The position numbers and the translations under genes are program-made. Source: Flavobacteriales bacterium (GTDB lineage Bacteria > Bacteroidota > Bacteroidia > Flavobacteriales > Crocinitomicaceae). Taken from it: a stretch of DNA of 8,641 bases. Positions within the stretch are counted from its first letter, which is position 1. Every line of letters starts with the position of its first letter. A model generated the notes under the pieces. It was not told the origin of the DNA. It searched no databases and saw only the letters and a list, made by a program, of their open reading frames with translations. The stretch lies in assembly GCA_947375085.1 (NCBI GenBank), contig CANCEQ010000129.1:1-8641 (forward strand), given 5' to 3'. This document shows positions 1 to 5,701 of the stretch, piece by piece.

Positions 1-104
1 GCTACTACGATTGCTCCAACCGGAATTTCTCCCATTGAAAATGCTTTTTCCGCCTCCATATATGCTTGACGCATATAATATTCATCATTGTATGGTGTTA
101 TCAT
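1..104 (-). CDS. tadA: tRNA-specific adenosine deaminase TadA-like, N-terminal fragment (partial)
   Basis: The minus strand opens with ATG at 104-102 and reads 34 codons without a stop to the window edge. The translation begins MITPYNDEYYMRQAYMEAEK and continues with MGEIPVGAIVV. The pattern M-x-A-x2-E-A-x-K-A followed by GE(I/V)PVGA(I/V)VV is the usual N-terminus of bacterial TadA, the zinc deaminase that makes inosine at the wobble position of tRNA-Arg(ACG). The zinc-binding HAE and PCxxC motifs would lie beyond the window, so catalytic competence cannot be judged. The gene is divergent from the LD-carboxypeptidase gene across 77 bp. A related deaminase of the same superfamily (e.g. guanine deaminase) is possible, but the PVGA context favours TadA. 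Confidence 0.8.
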   Translation of the reverse strand, partial: MITPYNDEYYMRQAYMEAEKAFSMGEIPVGAIVV

Positions 105-181
105 AGGTATAAAAATAGAAGAATCTTATTAAAAATAGATAGTTGAGGATACATTCTTCATAATTTCATAAATTTGAGCCT

Positions 182-1078
182 ATGAATACAACAATTCCTT
201 CATTACAAAAGGGTGATTTAATTTACATCACAGCTCCTGCAAAATCTATTGATGCTGAATGCGTTAATTATGCAAAATCTTTTTTTGAAAAGCATGGATT
301 TCGAGTTCAAATTAGTCAGAATTGTTTAGGTGAACATCATTATTTTTCGGGAACTGATTTCGAACGAACAGCCGATTTTCAAGAGGGGATAGATAATCCA
401 GAGGTAAAAGCAATAATTTGTGCAAGAGGAGGTTATGGCTGTGTTCGTATTGTAGATAATTTACAATGGGCGAGTATTGTTAGAGAACCTAAATGGATAG
501 TTGGATTTAGCGATGTTACTGTTTTTCATCAACGCATGCAGAATTTTGAACTGAATAGTATTCATGGTACAATGCCTTTGAATTTTTCTTCTAATTCTGA
601 AGAGTCATTATCTACTTTGTTGAAAGCTATGAAAAACGAATCGTATTCAATTCATTCACCTGCTTCAAATTGGAATAAATTGGGTGAAGCAAAAGGAAGA
701 CTTGTTGGTGGTAATTTATCTATTTTATATAGTTTATTAGGAACAGATGATGAGGTAGATTATACGGATTCTATTTTGTTTATTGAAGATTTAGCTGAAC
801 AATTATATCATTTAGATAGGATGTTTTACGCATTCAAAAAAGCGGGAATTCTTGAACGAATTTCGGGCTTAATTGTGGGAGGAATGACAGATATGAAAGA
901 TACAGCTGTCCCTTTTGGTAAAACCTACGAAGAAATTATTTTGGAACATTTCGAATTTAGAAAAATACCAATTGCTTTTGAATTTCCGGCAGGACATCAA
1001 GATGATAACCGAGCATTGGTTCTTGGAAGTGAAGTAGGTTTTAAAGTGACTGAAACTGGAGGGGAATTGTTATTTTAA
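182..1078 (+). CDS. ldcA: Muramoyltetrapeptide (LD-) carboxypeptidase, peptidase family S66
   Basis: This 298-aa protein has the family-typical length and all three S66 motifs. The substrate-loop motif ARGGYGCVRI is at residues 81-90. The nucleophile elbow GFSD has Ser110. The Glu-His pair is supplied by FIED (Glu202) and PAGHQDDN (His272). Known S66 enzymes cleave the LD peptide bond between meso-diaminopimelate and the terminal D-Ala of murein tetrapeptides, in the cytoplasm, for peptidoglycan recycling. No signal peptide is seen, which fits a cytoplasmic enzyme. A microcin C self-immunity (MccF-like) role is a known alternative in this family, but nothing nearby suggests it. The start is the ATG at 182. 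The stop (1076-1078) shares the bases TTAA with the stop of the convergent gene, so no terminator fits between them. Confidence 0.9.
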   Translation: MNTTIPSLQKGDLIYITAPAKSIDAECVNYAKSFFEKHGFRVQISQNCLGEHHYFSGTDFERTADFQEGIDNPEVKAIICARGGYGCVRIVDNLQWASIVREPKWIVGFSDVTVFHQRMQNFELNSIHGTMPLNFSSNSEESLSTLLKAMKNESYSIHSPASNWNKLGEAKGRLVGGNLSILYSLLGTDDEVDYTDSILFIEDLAEQLYHLDRMFYAFKKAGILERISGLIVGGMTDMKDTAVPFGKTYEEIILEHFEFRKIPIAFEFPAGHQDDNRALVLGSEVGFKVTETGGELLF

Positions 1079-1530
1079 TATCCCTCAAAACTTTTACTAT
1101 TCGAATATAAATGAATCTTTAAAAATTTTTCACAATAGGTTTTAATCATATTTCGTGTTTCTCGTAGTTCATTGAGCAATTCTTCTTCAGAGGAATTTGT
1201 ACTAGTTAAAGCAGGAAAATTGTAATGAAATTTAAGCGGATTAGAAGAAAATACAGGACAATTTTTATCTGCTTCACTACTAACGGTAAGTATTAAATCA
1301 AAATCAATAGCTTGATATTCATTAATTTGATTTGAAGTGTGATTAGAAATGTCTAAACCATCTTCCTCTAAAATGTCCTTTATTTTTGGATGAATTTCTC
1401 CTTTTAAAATACCAGCGCTGTAAATAGTTGCTCTATGTCTCGCAAAATGACGTAAGTAAGCTTCCGCAATTTGACTACGGTAACTATTATCCGAACTTAC
1501 TACTAAAATATCTTTTACTGCTTTAAACAT
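1075..1530 (-). CDS. ArsC/LMW-phosphatase-fold protein with apparently lost catalytic residues
   Basis: From the ATG at 1530 the product is 151 aa and matches the thioredoxin-coupled arsenate reductase/low-molecular-weight tyrosine phosphatase fold along its length: ILVVSSDNSYRSQ (residues 8-20), IYSAG (36-40), EDGLDISNHTS (56-66), DLILTVSSEADKNCPVF (78-94) and HYNFPALTS (102-110). In known family members the P-loop is CX5R. Here the Cys position is Ser12, giving SX5R with Arg18 kept. The first redox-loop cysteine (Cys82 of S. aureus ArsC) aligns with Ser84, while the second (Cys89) is kept as Cys91. The general-acid Asp of the FPDP-like motif aligns with Ala107. Conventional phosphatase or arsenate reductase chemistry is therefore unlikely, and a binding or regulatory role is inference. 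A start at 1554 is possible but would begin inside a repeat array and add eight residues absent from the family. No ars genes are nearby. Confidence 0.8.
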   Translation of the reverse strand: MFKAVKDILVVSSDNSYRSQIAEAYLRHFARHRATIYSAGILKGEIHPKIKDILEEDGLDISNHTSNQINEYQAIDFDLILTVSSEADKNCPVFSSNPLKFHYNFPALTSTNSSEEELLNELRETRNMIKTYCEKFLKIHLYSNSKSFEGY

Positions 1531-1533
1531 TTT

Positions 1534-1592
1534 CTTAAGATTGAGGTTGAGCATAAGATTAAGTATTACTCAATTTTATCTTTCACCTAAAA
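1534..1592. repeat. Phased 6-nt palindromic array, copy 1
   Basis: Five units fitting NTTRAG follow in exact 6-nt register from 1534 to 1563: CTTAAG, ATTGAG, GTTGAG, CATAAG, ATTAAG. After a 5-nt gap come four units of the inverted form at 1569-1592: CTCAAT, TTTATC, TTTCAC, CTAAAA. The two halves can fold back on each other imperfectly (about 18 of 26 positions by eye). The array lies immediately upstream of the preferred start of the ArsC-like gene and contains the alternative start at 1554. It belongs with copy 2 at 1617-1681. Confidence 0.6.
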
Positions 1593-1616
1593 TTTTAATT
1601 CAAAGTTATTAAAAAA

Positions 1617-1681
1617 TTTGAGGTTAAGATTTAGGTTGAGGTTAAAAAATACTCAATCTCATTCTTAACCTTTACCTAAAT
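1617..1681. repeat. Phased 6-nt palindromic array, copy 2
   Basis: Five left units, TTTGAG, GTTAAG, ATTTAG, GTTGAG and GTTAAA, run in 6-nt register over 1617-1646. Five inverted units, CTCAAT, CTCATT, CTTAAC, CTTTAC and CTAAAT, follow at 1652-1681. The best stem pairs 1621-1640 with 1652-1671, with 17 of 20 positions complementary around an 11-nt loop. The segment 1624-1640 matches copy 1 (1535-1551) at 16 of 17 bases, 89 bp apart, so the two arrays form a diverged direct duplication. The site is between divergent genes, so it is not placed as a terminator of either. Confidence 0.7.
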
Positions 1682-1717
1682 ATTTTCGAAGAAAAATCTA
1701 GGATTTCTGAATGAAAA

Positions 1718-1746
1718 TTTGTATCATTAATACATGATTAAATTTG
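1718..1746 (+). promoter_or_regulatory. Candidate Bacteroidota-type promoter for the TPR-SpoIIE gene
   Basis: TTTG at 1718-1721 is followed 17 nt later by TAAATTTG at 1739-1746, a full match to the -7 consensus TANNTTTG. The spacer is a little shorter than the usual 19-21 nt, which lowers confidence. The spacer ends in the dyad ATCAT-N6-ATGAT (1723-1727 and 1734-1738). Transcription would begin near 1753, leaving a leader of about 40 nt before the ATG at 1793. Confidence 0.4.
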
Positions 1747-1792
1747 AAACTATATTTACCATAATCCGTAATTAAATACATAGAGTTTATTG

Positions 1793-3772
1793 ATGAAAAA
1801 ATATTACTTCGTATTTGTATTTCTTGTTGCATTTTCGTCCTTTTCACAGAATAGGGTGATGGACTCTCTTTATGCTAATTTGGAAAAATTTCACGATGAC
1901 ACAAACCTTGTAAACACATACAATAAACTAGCCTATAACCTTAATAATTCTAAATTAGAAATGTCTTTGTTTTTTGCTGAAAAAGCGAAAGACCTGTCCA
2001 AAAAATTAAATTTTAGAAGTGGATTAGTAAGTGCTTATTCAAATTGTGGAATCGCATATTACTTCAAAGGTGATTATACTGCTTCACTTAAAAATCATAC
2101 AAAAGCCGCTCAATTGCTTGATAAATCGGTAGATAATTACCGTTTGAGTGCGATTTATACAAATATTGCTTTGGTTTACATCGATTTGGGGAAATATAGT
2201 TCAGCTGAAACCTATTTATTTAAATCGCTTAAAATTGATAAAAAGCGCAATGAACCAAAACTTATTGCTGATACTTACAATAACATTGGTACAATTTATA
2301 AAGACAAAGAAGAGTATGTAAAGGCTTCTGGATTTTTTGAGCAATCATTGCGTTATCGAAAAATTGCCAATGATACATTGGGAATGCCAAGTACGCTAAC
2401 TAATTTGGGGTCAGTTAACATTCAGACAGGAAATTATGAATTGGCTCAAAATCAATTGTATACAGCACTTTCACTTTACAATAAAAACAAAGATGTGTTT
2501 GGAAATGCATTGGTGTACAATTGTTTAGGAGATTTAAAAATAGCTGAAAAAAAATACGATGAAGCAATTGATTTATATTCAAAAAGTTTAATAGTTGCCT
2601 ACCAAAATAATATGCAAAGTTATATCAGCTACAGTTATGAGTGGATGGCTTTTGCATATGAAAAACAGGGAAATTATAAAAAAGCATATGAATACCATTT
2701 GAAACACACTAAAATCAGTGACCAAATTTATAATTCAGAAAATTCTGCACTTTTAGCAGAAATTCAGACGAAATATGAAACTGAAAAACAAAAGAAACAA
2801 ATCATTGAGTCGAAAGCTGAATTGACAAAGCAAAGCACGATTACTAATGTATTTATTTTTGGATTCATCTTTATGAGTGTATTGGTTTTCTTCATTTTGA
2901 AAAGCTATAAGATGAAGATTAGAAACAACAAAATCATTTTAGAGCAAAAGTTGGCAGTTGAAGAACAAAACAAAATCATTGAAGAGAAAAATCAGTTGGT
3001 TGAAACACAGCACAAGGATATAAAAGACAGTATCAAATATGCTGAACGAATTCAAGGGGCGATTTTACCTCCAAAAAACTTATGGACTTCAATTCTTCCA
3101 AATTCATTCGTATTGTATCAGCCTAAAGACATATTAAGTGGTGATTTTTACTGGATAGCAGAAACCGAAGAATATAAATTTATCGCTGCGGCTGATTGTA
3201 CAGGTCACGGTGTGCCAGGTGCTTTGATTTCAATTGTGAATTATAACTTATTGAACAAAGCTGTACTAGAAAAACACATTACCAATCCAGGAGAAATTTT
3301 AGATGCAGTAAACATCTGGTTGACAGAAAGTTTACATCAAACGTATGATAACAGTACGGTAAAAGATGGGATGGACATTAGTTTGATTTCTATCAATAAG
3401 AAAACAAACGAAATTAAATTTAGTGGAGCCAATAATCCACTGTTTGTTTATTCTGAAACGGGTGTTAAAGAATACAAAGGCGATAAATTCCCTGTTGGTT
3501 CTTTTATTGAAGAACAATCCGTAAGCTTTAAAACAATTTCTGTTGAAGTAAACAAAGGCGATATGCTGTATTTATTTTCAGATGGGTACGCAGACCAATT
3601 TGGAGGTGAAAAAGGAAAGAAATTTAAGATTAAAAACTTAAGAGAAGAGTTCAAAGAAGCTCAAAAAATACCTGTTAAAGAACAGAAAAAATACCTTCAC
3701 AAACGTTTTACGGAATGGAAAGGCGATCTAGAACAGGTAGATGATGTGATGATTATTGGGATTGAGTTGTAA
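1793..3772 (+). CDS. TPR-transmembrane-SpoIIE (PP2C-type) serine phosphatase
   Basis: The 659-aa product has four parts. Residues 1-19 form a Sec-type signal (MKK, hydrophobic FVFVFLVAF, SSFSQ). Residues about 40-310 are tetratricopeptide repeats (e.g. AYSNCGIAYYFKGDYTASLK and TYNNIGTIYKDKEEYVKASG). A membrane helix runs from about 353 to 369 and is followed by a basic stretch and a charged coiled coil (about 375-412). The C-terminal 245 residues are a PP2C/RsbU-like domain with metal-ligand motifs SGDFYW (Asp451), DCTGHG (Asp468), DGMDIS (Asp527), SDG (Asp597) and VDD (Asp650-651). By family, it dephosphorylates phosphoserine/threonine proteins. By topology, the TPR part would be periplasmic and the phosphatase cytoplasmic (inference). 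The ATG at 1793 is preferred over the overlapping TTG at 1790. No anti-sigma or STAS partner gene is in the window. Confidence 0.9.
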   Translation: MKKYYFVFVFLVAFSSFSQNRVMDSLYANLEKFHDDTNLVNTYNKLAYNLNNSKLEMSLFFAEKAKDLSKKLNFRSGLVSAYSNCGIAYYFKGDYTASLKNHTKAAQLLDKSVDNYRLSAIYTNIALVYIDLGKYSSAETYLFKSLKIDKKRNEPKLIADTYNNIGTIYKDKEEYVKASGFFEQSLRYRKIANDTLGMPSTLTNLGSVNIQTGNYELAQNQLYTALSLYNKNKDVFGNALVYNCLGDLKIAEKKYDEAIDLYSKSLIVAYQNNMQSYISYSYEWMAFAYEKQGNYKKAYEYHLKHTKISDQIYNSENSALLAEIQTKYETEKQKKQIIESKAELTKQSTITNVFIFGFIFMSVLVFFILKSYKMKIRNNKIILEQKLAVEEQNKIIEEKNQLVETQHKDIKDSIKYAERIQGAILPPKNLWTSILPNSFVLYQPKDILSGDFYWIAETEEYKFIAAADCTGHGVPGALISIVNYNLLNKAVLEKHITNPGEILDAVNIWLTESLHQTYDNSTVKDGMDISLISINKKTNEIKFSGANNPLFVYSETGVKEYKGDKFPVGSFIEEQSVSFKTISVEVNKGDMLYLFSDGYADQFGGEKGKKFKIKNLREEFKEAQKIPVKEQKKYLHKRFTEWKGDLEQVDDVMIIGIEL

Positions 3773-3798
3773 GGATTATTGATATTTGAATTGGTGTA

Positions 3799-3989
3799 TT
3801 TAACACAAAAGGTCACATAAGAAAGCATCAAAAGATACACATAAGATTTTTTAAGAATGAAAAAGAAACTGCTACGCAGTTAATAGAAAAAATAGGTATT
3901 TCGGTTATTTCACATTCCTAAAAAATGTATTCTCAATCTAAACTTTTGTGATACTTTTGTTGCTTCCTTTTATTGTCTTTTGTGTTAAA
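3799..3989. repeat. Long imperfect inverted repeat of about 12-nt units in a convergent gap
   Basis: The arms at 3799-3845 and 3943-3989 are each 47 nt, and 36 of 47 positions are complementary, starting with 13 perfect outer pairs (TTTAACACAAAAG). Within the left arm, A/C-rich segments recur about every 12 nt (ACACAAAAGGTC, ACATAAGAAAGC, ATCAAAAGATAC, ACATAAGATTTT). The 97-nt centre contains a small hairpin, AACTGC-TAC-GCAGTT, at 3867-3881. The element occupies most of the 233-bp gap between the converging SpoIIE-type gene and paaD, where no coding sequence was found. Neither end carries a T-run, so it is not a classical intrinsic terminator, although a long stem in either transcript could protect 3' ends. 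Confidence 0.65.
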
Positions 3990-4005
3990 AAAAATTCTTT
4001 GAATT

Positions 4006-4491
4006 CTACTTCAAACACTTAAAATAATCATAAGGCTCTAAACAGTCGTTGCATTGATAATGCGCCTTACAAGCTGTACTACCAAACTGACTAATCATTT
4101 TCGTATTTCTAGATTTACACAAAGGACAGGGAACAACAGTTGGTTCTGCAAATAAAACACTTTTATCAACTTCGTTTTCAGGAGGTGCAATACCGTATTC
4201 TAATAACTTTTTACGCCCATTTTCTGAAATCCAATCGGTTGACCAAGCTGGAAAAAGCGTTAAATCTACTTTTACATTTGGTATGCCTTTCGAATTTAAT
4301 AATGCAATGATGTCTTCTTCAATTACCTTCATCGCTGGGCAGCCACTATAGGTAGGAGTGATGACAATTGAACATAATTCTTCCGTTAAAGAAACCGTTC
4401 GAATTACCCCTAAATCAACTACCGTTAAAACAGGAATTTCTGGATCACTTACTTCTTCTAAATAGGCCCAAATGTCTTTTTCTGTTACCAT
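4006..4491 (-). CDS. paaD: Phenylacetyl-CoA epoxidase maturation protein PaaD
   Basis: The 161-aa protein has an N-terminal MIP18/DUF59 domain (about 1-90) with SDPEIPVLTVVDLGVI (16-30) and TPTYSGCPAM (46-54, with the conserved Cys51). Its C-terminal metal-binding tail has CPLC (Cys122, Cys125), GSTACKAHYQCNDC (Cys141, Cys147, Cys150) and YFKCLK (Cys159). The QFGSTACKA...C..C.EP.DYFKC pattern is characteristic of PaaD (PaaJ in older naming). By family relation to Fe-S/metal assembly factors, it is thought to help mature the PaaABCE complex rather than be a stable subunit. It is the last gene of the minus-strand paa unit, and its start overlaps the end of paaC by 7 nt, suggesting translational coupling. 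Confidence 0.95.
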   Translation of the reverse strand: MVTEKDIWAYLEEVSDPEIPVLTVVDLGVIRTVSLTEELCSIVITPTYSGCPAMKVIEEDIIALLNSKGIPNVKVDLTLFPAWSTDWISENGRKKLLEYGIAPPENEVDKSVLFAEPTVVPCPLCKSRNTKMISQFGSTACKAHYQCNDCLEPYDYFKCLK

Positions 4492-5243
4492 TTCATATTT
4501 GGATAAGCACGTTGCATATATTGCATTTCAGCTAATAATAAACCTAAATGTTCGGTATGTTTTCCGATTCTACCACCTTCTTGTTTCCAATTATTGGTTG
4601 GTATAGTTAGAGTAGCTTCTTCTAAAACCGATTTTACAGTTGCATTCCATTCGTCTTCAATCCCTTCCATTGATGGGATAATTCCCGCAGCGATTAAATT
4701 CGTATCTACTTCGTTGGTGAAAAATAATTCACTCGTATATTTCCACAAAGCATCTAACGATTCTTGAATACGGTTGTGAGATTCTTCTGTACCATCTCCT
4801 AAACGAATAACCCATTCAGAAGTATGTTTCAAATGGTATTTAGTTTCTTTTAATGATTTATCAGCGATTGCAGCTAACTGTTCATCTGTACTTTTTAATA
4901 ATCTTTCAAATAAAAGACGACGGTAAGCATCAAAGAAAAATTGGCGCATAATCGTTTTACCAAAATCACCATTTGTTTGTTCAACCAAAAGTAAATTTTT
5001 GTATTCTCTATCATAACGTAAGAATGCCAAAGCATCTTCATCTCTCCCTTTTCCTTCTAATTTACCAGCATATTCCAATAAATTAGTAGCCTGACCGATT
5101 AAATCCAAAGACATATTGGTTAACGCAATATCTTCTTCTAAAATAGGCCCGTGTCCACACCATTCAGAAATTCTATGTCCAAGTATCAAACTATCATCCC
5201 CCATTCGGAGAACGTATTCAAATAAATCTGTATTTTTTTCCAT
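4485..5243 (-). CDS. paaC: Phenylacetyl-CoA 1,2-epoxidase structural subunit PaaC
   Basis: The 252-aa protein is close to the family's usual length of about 250. It carries the family signature LGHRISEWCGHGPILEED (residues 21-38), then ALTNMSLDLIGQA (40-52), EQTNGDFGKTIMRQFFFDAY (88-107), KYHLKHTSEWVIRLGDGTEE (135-154) and the C-terminal GGRIGKHTEHLGLLLAEMQY (223-242). PaaC has the same four-helix fold as the catalytic subunit PaaA but serves a structural role, pairing with PaaA in the epoxidase core. The start at 5243 fits the family N-terminus. It is cotranscribed with paaD (7-nt overlap) and separated from paaB by 106 bp filled with a heptamer array, a break in an otherwise tight operon. 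Confidence 0.95.
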   Translation of the reverse strand: MEKNTDLFEYVLRMGDDSLILGHRISEWCGHGPILEEDIALTNMSLDLIGQATNLLEYAGKLEGKGRDEDALAFLRYDREYKNLLLVEQTNGDFGKTIMRQFFFDAYRRLLFERLLKSTDEQLAAIADKSLKETKYHLKHTSEWVIRLGDGTEESHNRIQESLDALWKYTSELFFTNEVDTNLIAAGIIPSMEGIEDEWNATVKSVLEEATLTIPTNNWKQEGGRIGKHTEHLGLLLAEMQYMQRAYPNMKW

Positions 5244-5247
5244 TCTA

Positions 5248-5352
5248 TTAGTTATTAGTAATTAGCGTTTAGTAGTTAGCAGTTGGTAATTAGTTTTTAG
5301 TCTAAAATATATTCAAACTAAAAGCTAACAACTAAGAGCTAACTGCCAACTA
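5248..5352. repeat. Phased 7-nt palindromic array between paaB and paaC
   Basis: Eight consecutive 7-nt units fitting TTAGNNN run without slippage over 5248-5303: TTAGTTA, TTAGTAA, TTAGCGT, TTAGTAG, TTAGCAG, TTGGTAA, TTAGTTT, TTAGTCT. After 14 nt come five units of the inverted form at 5318-5352: CTAAAAG, CTAACAA, CTAAGAG, CTAACTG, CCAACTA. Pairing 5276-5303 with 5322-5349 gives about 20 of 28 complementary positions. The last inverted unit includes the stop codon of paaB. In the paa mRNA the array would form an extended weak hairpin between two cistrons that make subunits of one complex. Confidence 0.75.
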
Positions 5353-5637
5353 CATATGTGAAATCCCATCCGGAACATCATAAAACATAGGGTGACGATA
5401 CACTTTTGAATTAGCAGGTTCGAATAAAGCATCTGCATCCGTTGGTTCAGAAGCAAAAACATTGTTTGATTCTACTACCCAAATACTAACACCTTCAGAG
5501 CGACGAGTATAGACATCTCTCGCATTATCTACTGCCATTTGGGCATCAGATGCTCTTAAACTTCCAACATGTTTGTGGTTTAATCCTTGTTTACTTCTGA
5601 TAAACACTTCCCACAATGGCCATTCTTTGTTTGACAT
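5350..5637 (-). CDS. paaB: Phenylacetyl-CoA 1,2-epoxidase subunit PaaB
   Basis: The 95-aa protein equals the usual PaaB length and is conserved throughout: WPLWEVFIRSKQGLNHKHVG (residues 6-25), SLRASDAQMAVDNARDVYTR (26-45), RSEGVSIWVV (46-55) and YRHPMFYDVPDGISHM (80-95). PaaB has no cofactor of its own. In the known complex it joins PaaAC heterodimers and supports electron transfer from PaaE. It is the second gene of the minus-strand unit, 64 bp after paaA. Its stop codon lies within the last unit of the heptamer array. Confidence 0.96.
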   Translation of the reverse strand: MSNKEWPLWEVFIRSKQGLNHKHVGSLRASDAQMAVDNARDVYTRRSEGVSIWVVESNNVFASEPTDADALFEPANSKVYRHPMFYDVPDGISHM

Positions 5638-5653
5638 ATTTTATATTATTTGC

Positions 5654-5684
5654 TGTAGAATCGTTATAGTGTAACGATTCTACA
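5654..5684. repeat. Perfect 13-bp inverted repeat between paaA and paaB
   Basis: TGTAGAATCGTTA at 5654-5666 and its exact reverse complement at 5672-5684 flank a 5-nt loop (5667-5671, TAGTG). This is the only long perfect hairpin seen in the window. It sits in the 64-bp paaA-paaB gap. In the paa transcript no U-run follows the stem, so it is not a typical intrinsic terminator. It could be an RNA stability or processing hairpin that sets subunit ratios, an operator, or a dispersed intergenic palindrome; the sequence alone does not decide. Confidence 0.8.
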
Positions 5685-5701
5685 ATTCTATTATTAATTT
5701 T

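Noticed and set aside
169..176. TAAATTTG, a full match to the -7 promoter consensus, just upstream of ldcA
   Set aside because: It lies 5 nt before the ATG, so it would give a leaderless message, and no TTTG sits at the right distance upstream.
1790..1792. TTG start for the TPR-SpoIIE protein
   Set aside because: An ATG follows directly at 1793 and yields a standard MKK signal peptide start, so the TTG is not needed.
3332..3654. Two overlapping minus-strand open frames of 61 and 68 codons within the SpoIIE-type gene
   Set aside because: They lie antisense to the conserved PP2C domain, have no recognisable motif, and overlap each other; they are shadows of the real gene.
3857..3883. Tiny frame ATG AAA AAG AAA CTG CTA CGC AGT TAA in the convergent gap
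   Set aside because: Eight codons overlapping a small hairpin, with no ribosome binding site; not supported as a gene.
3988..4005. Possible intrinsic terminator after paaD (AATTC-AAA-GAATT followed by T residues on the minus strand)
   Set aside because: The stem is 5 bp with a single G-C pair and is too weak to support a terminator call.
1534..5352. CRISPR-like repeats
   Set aside because: The repeated units are 6-12 nt with no unique spacers of constant length, and their inverted halves do not fit a CRISPR array.
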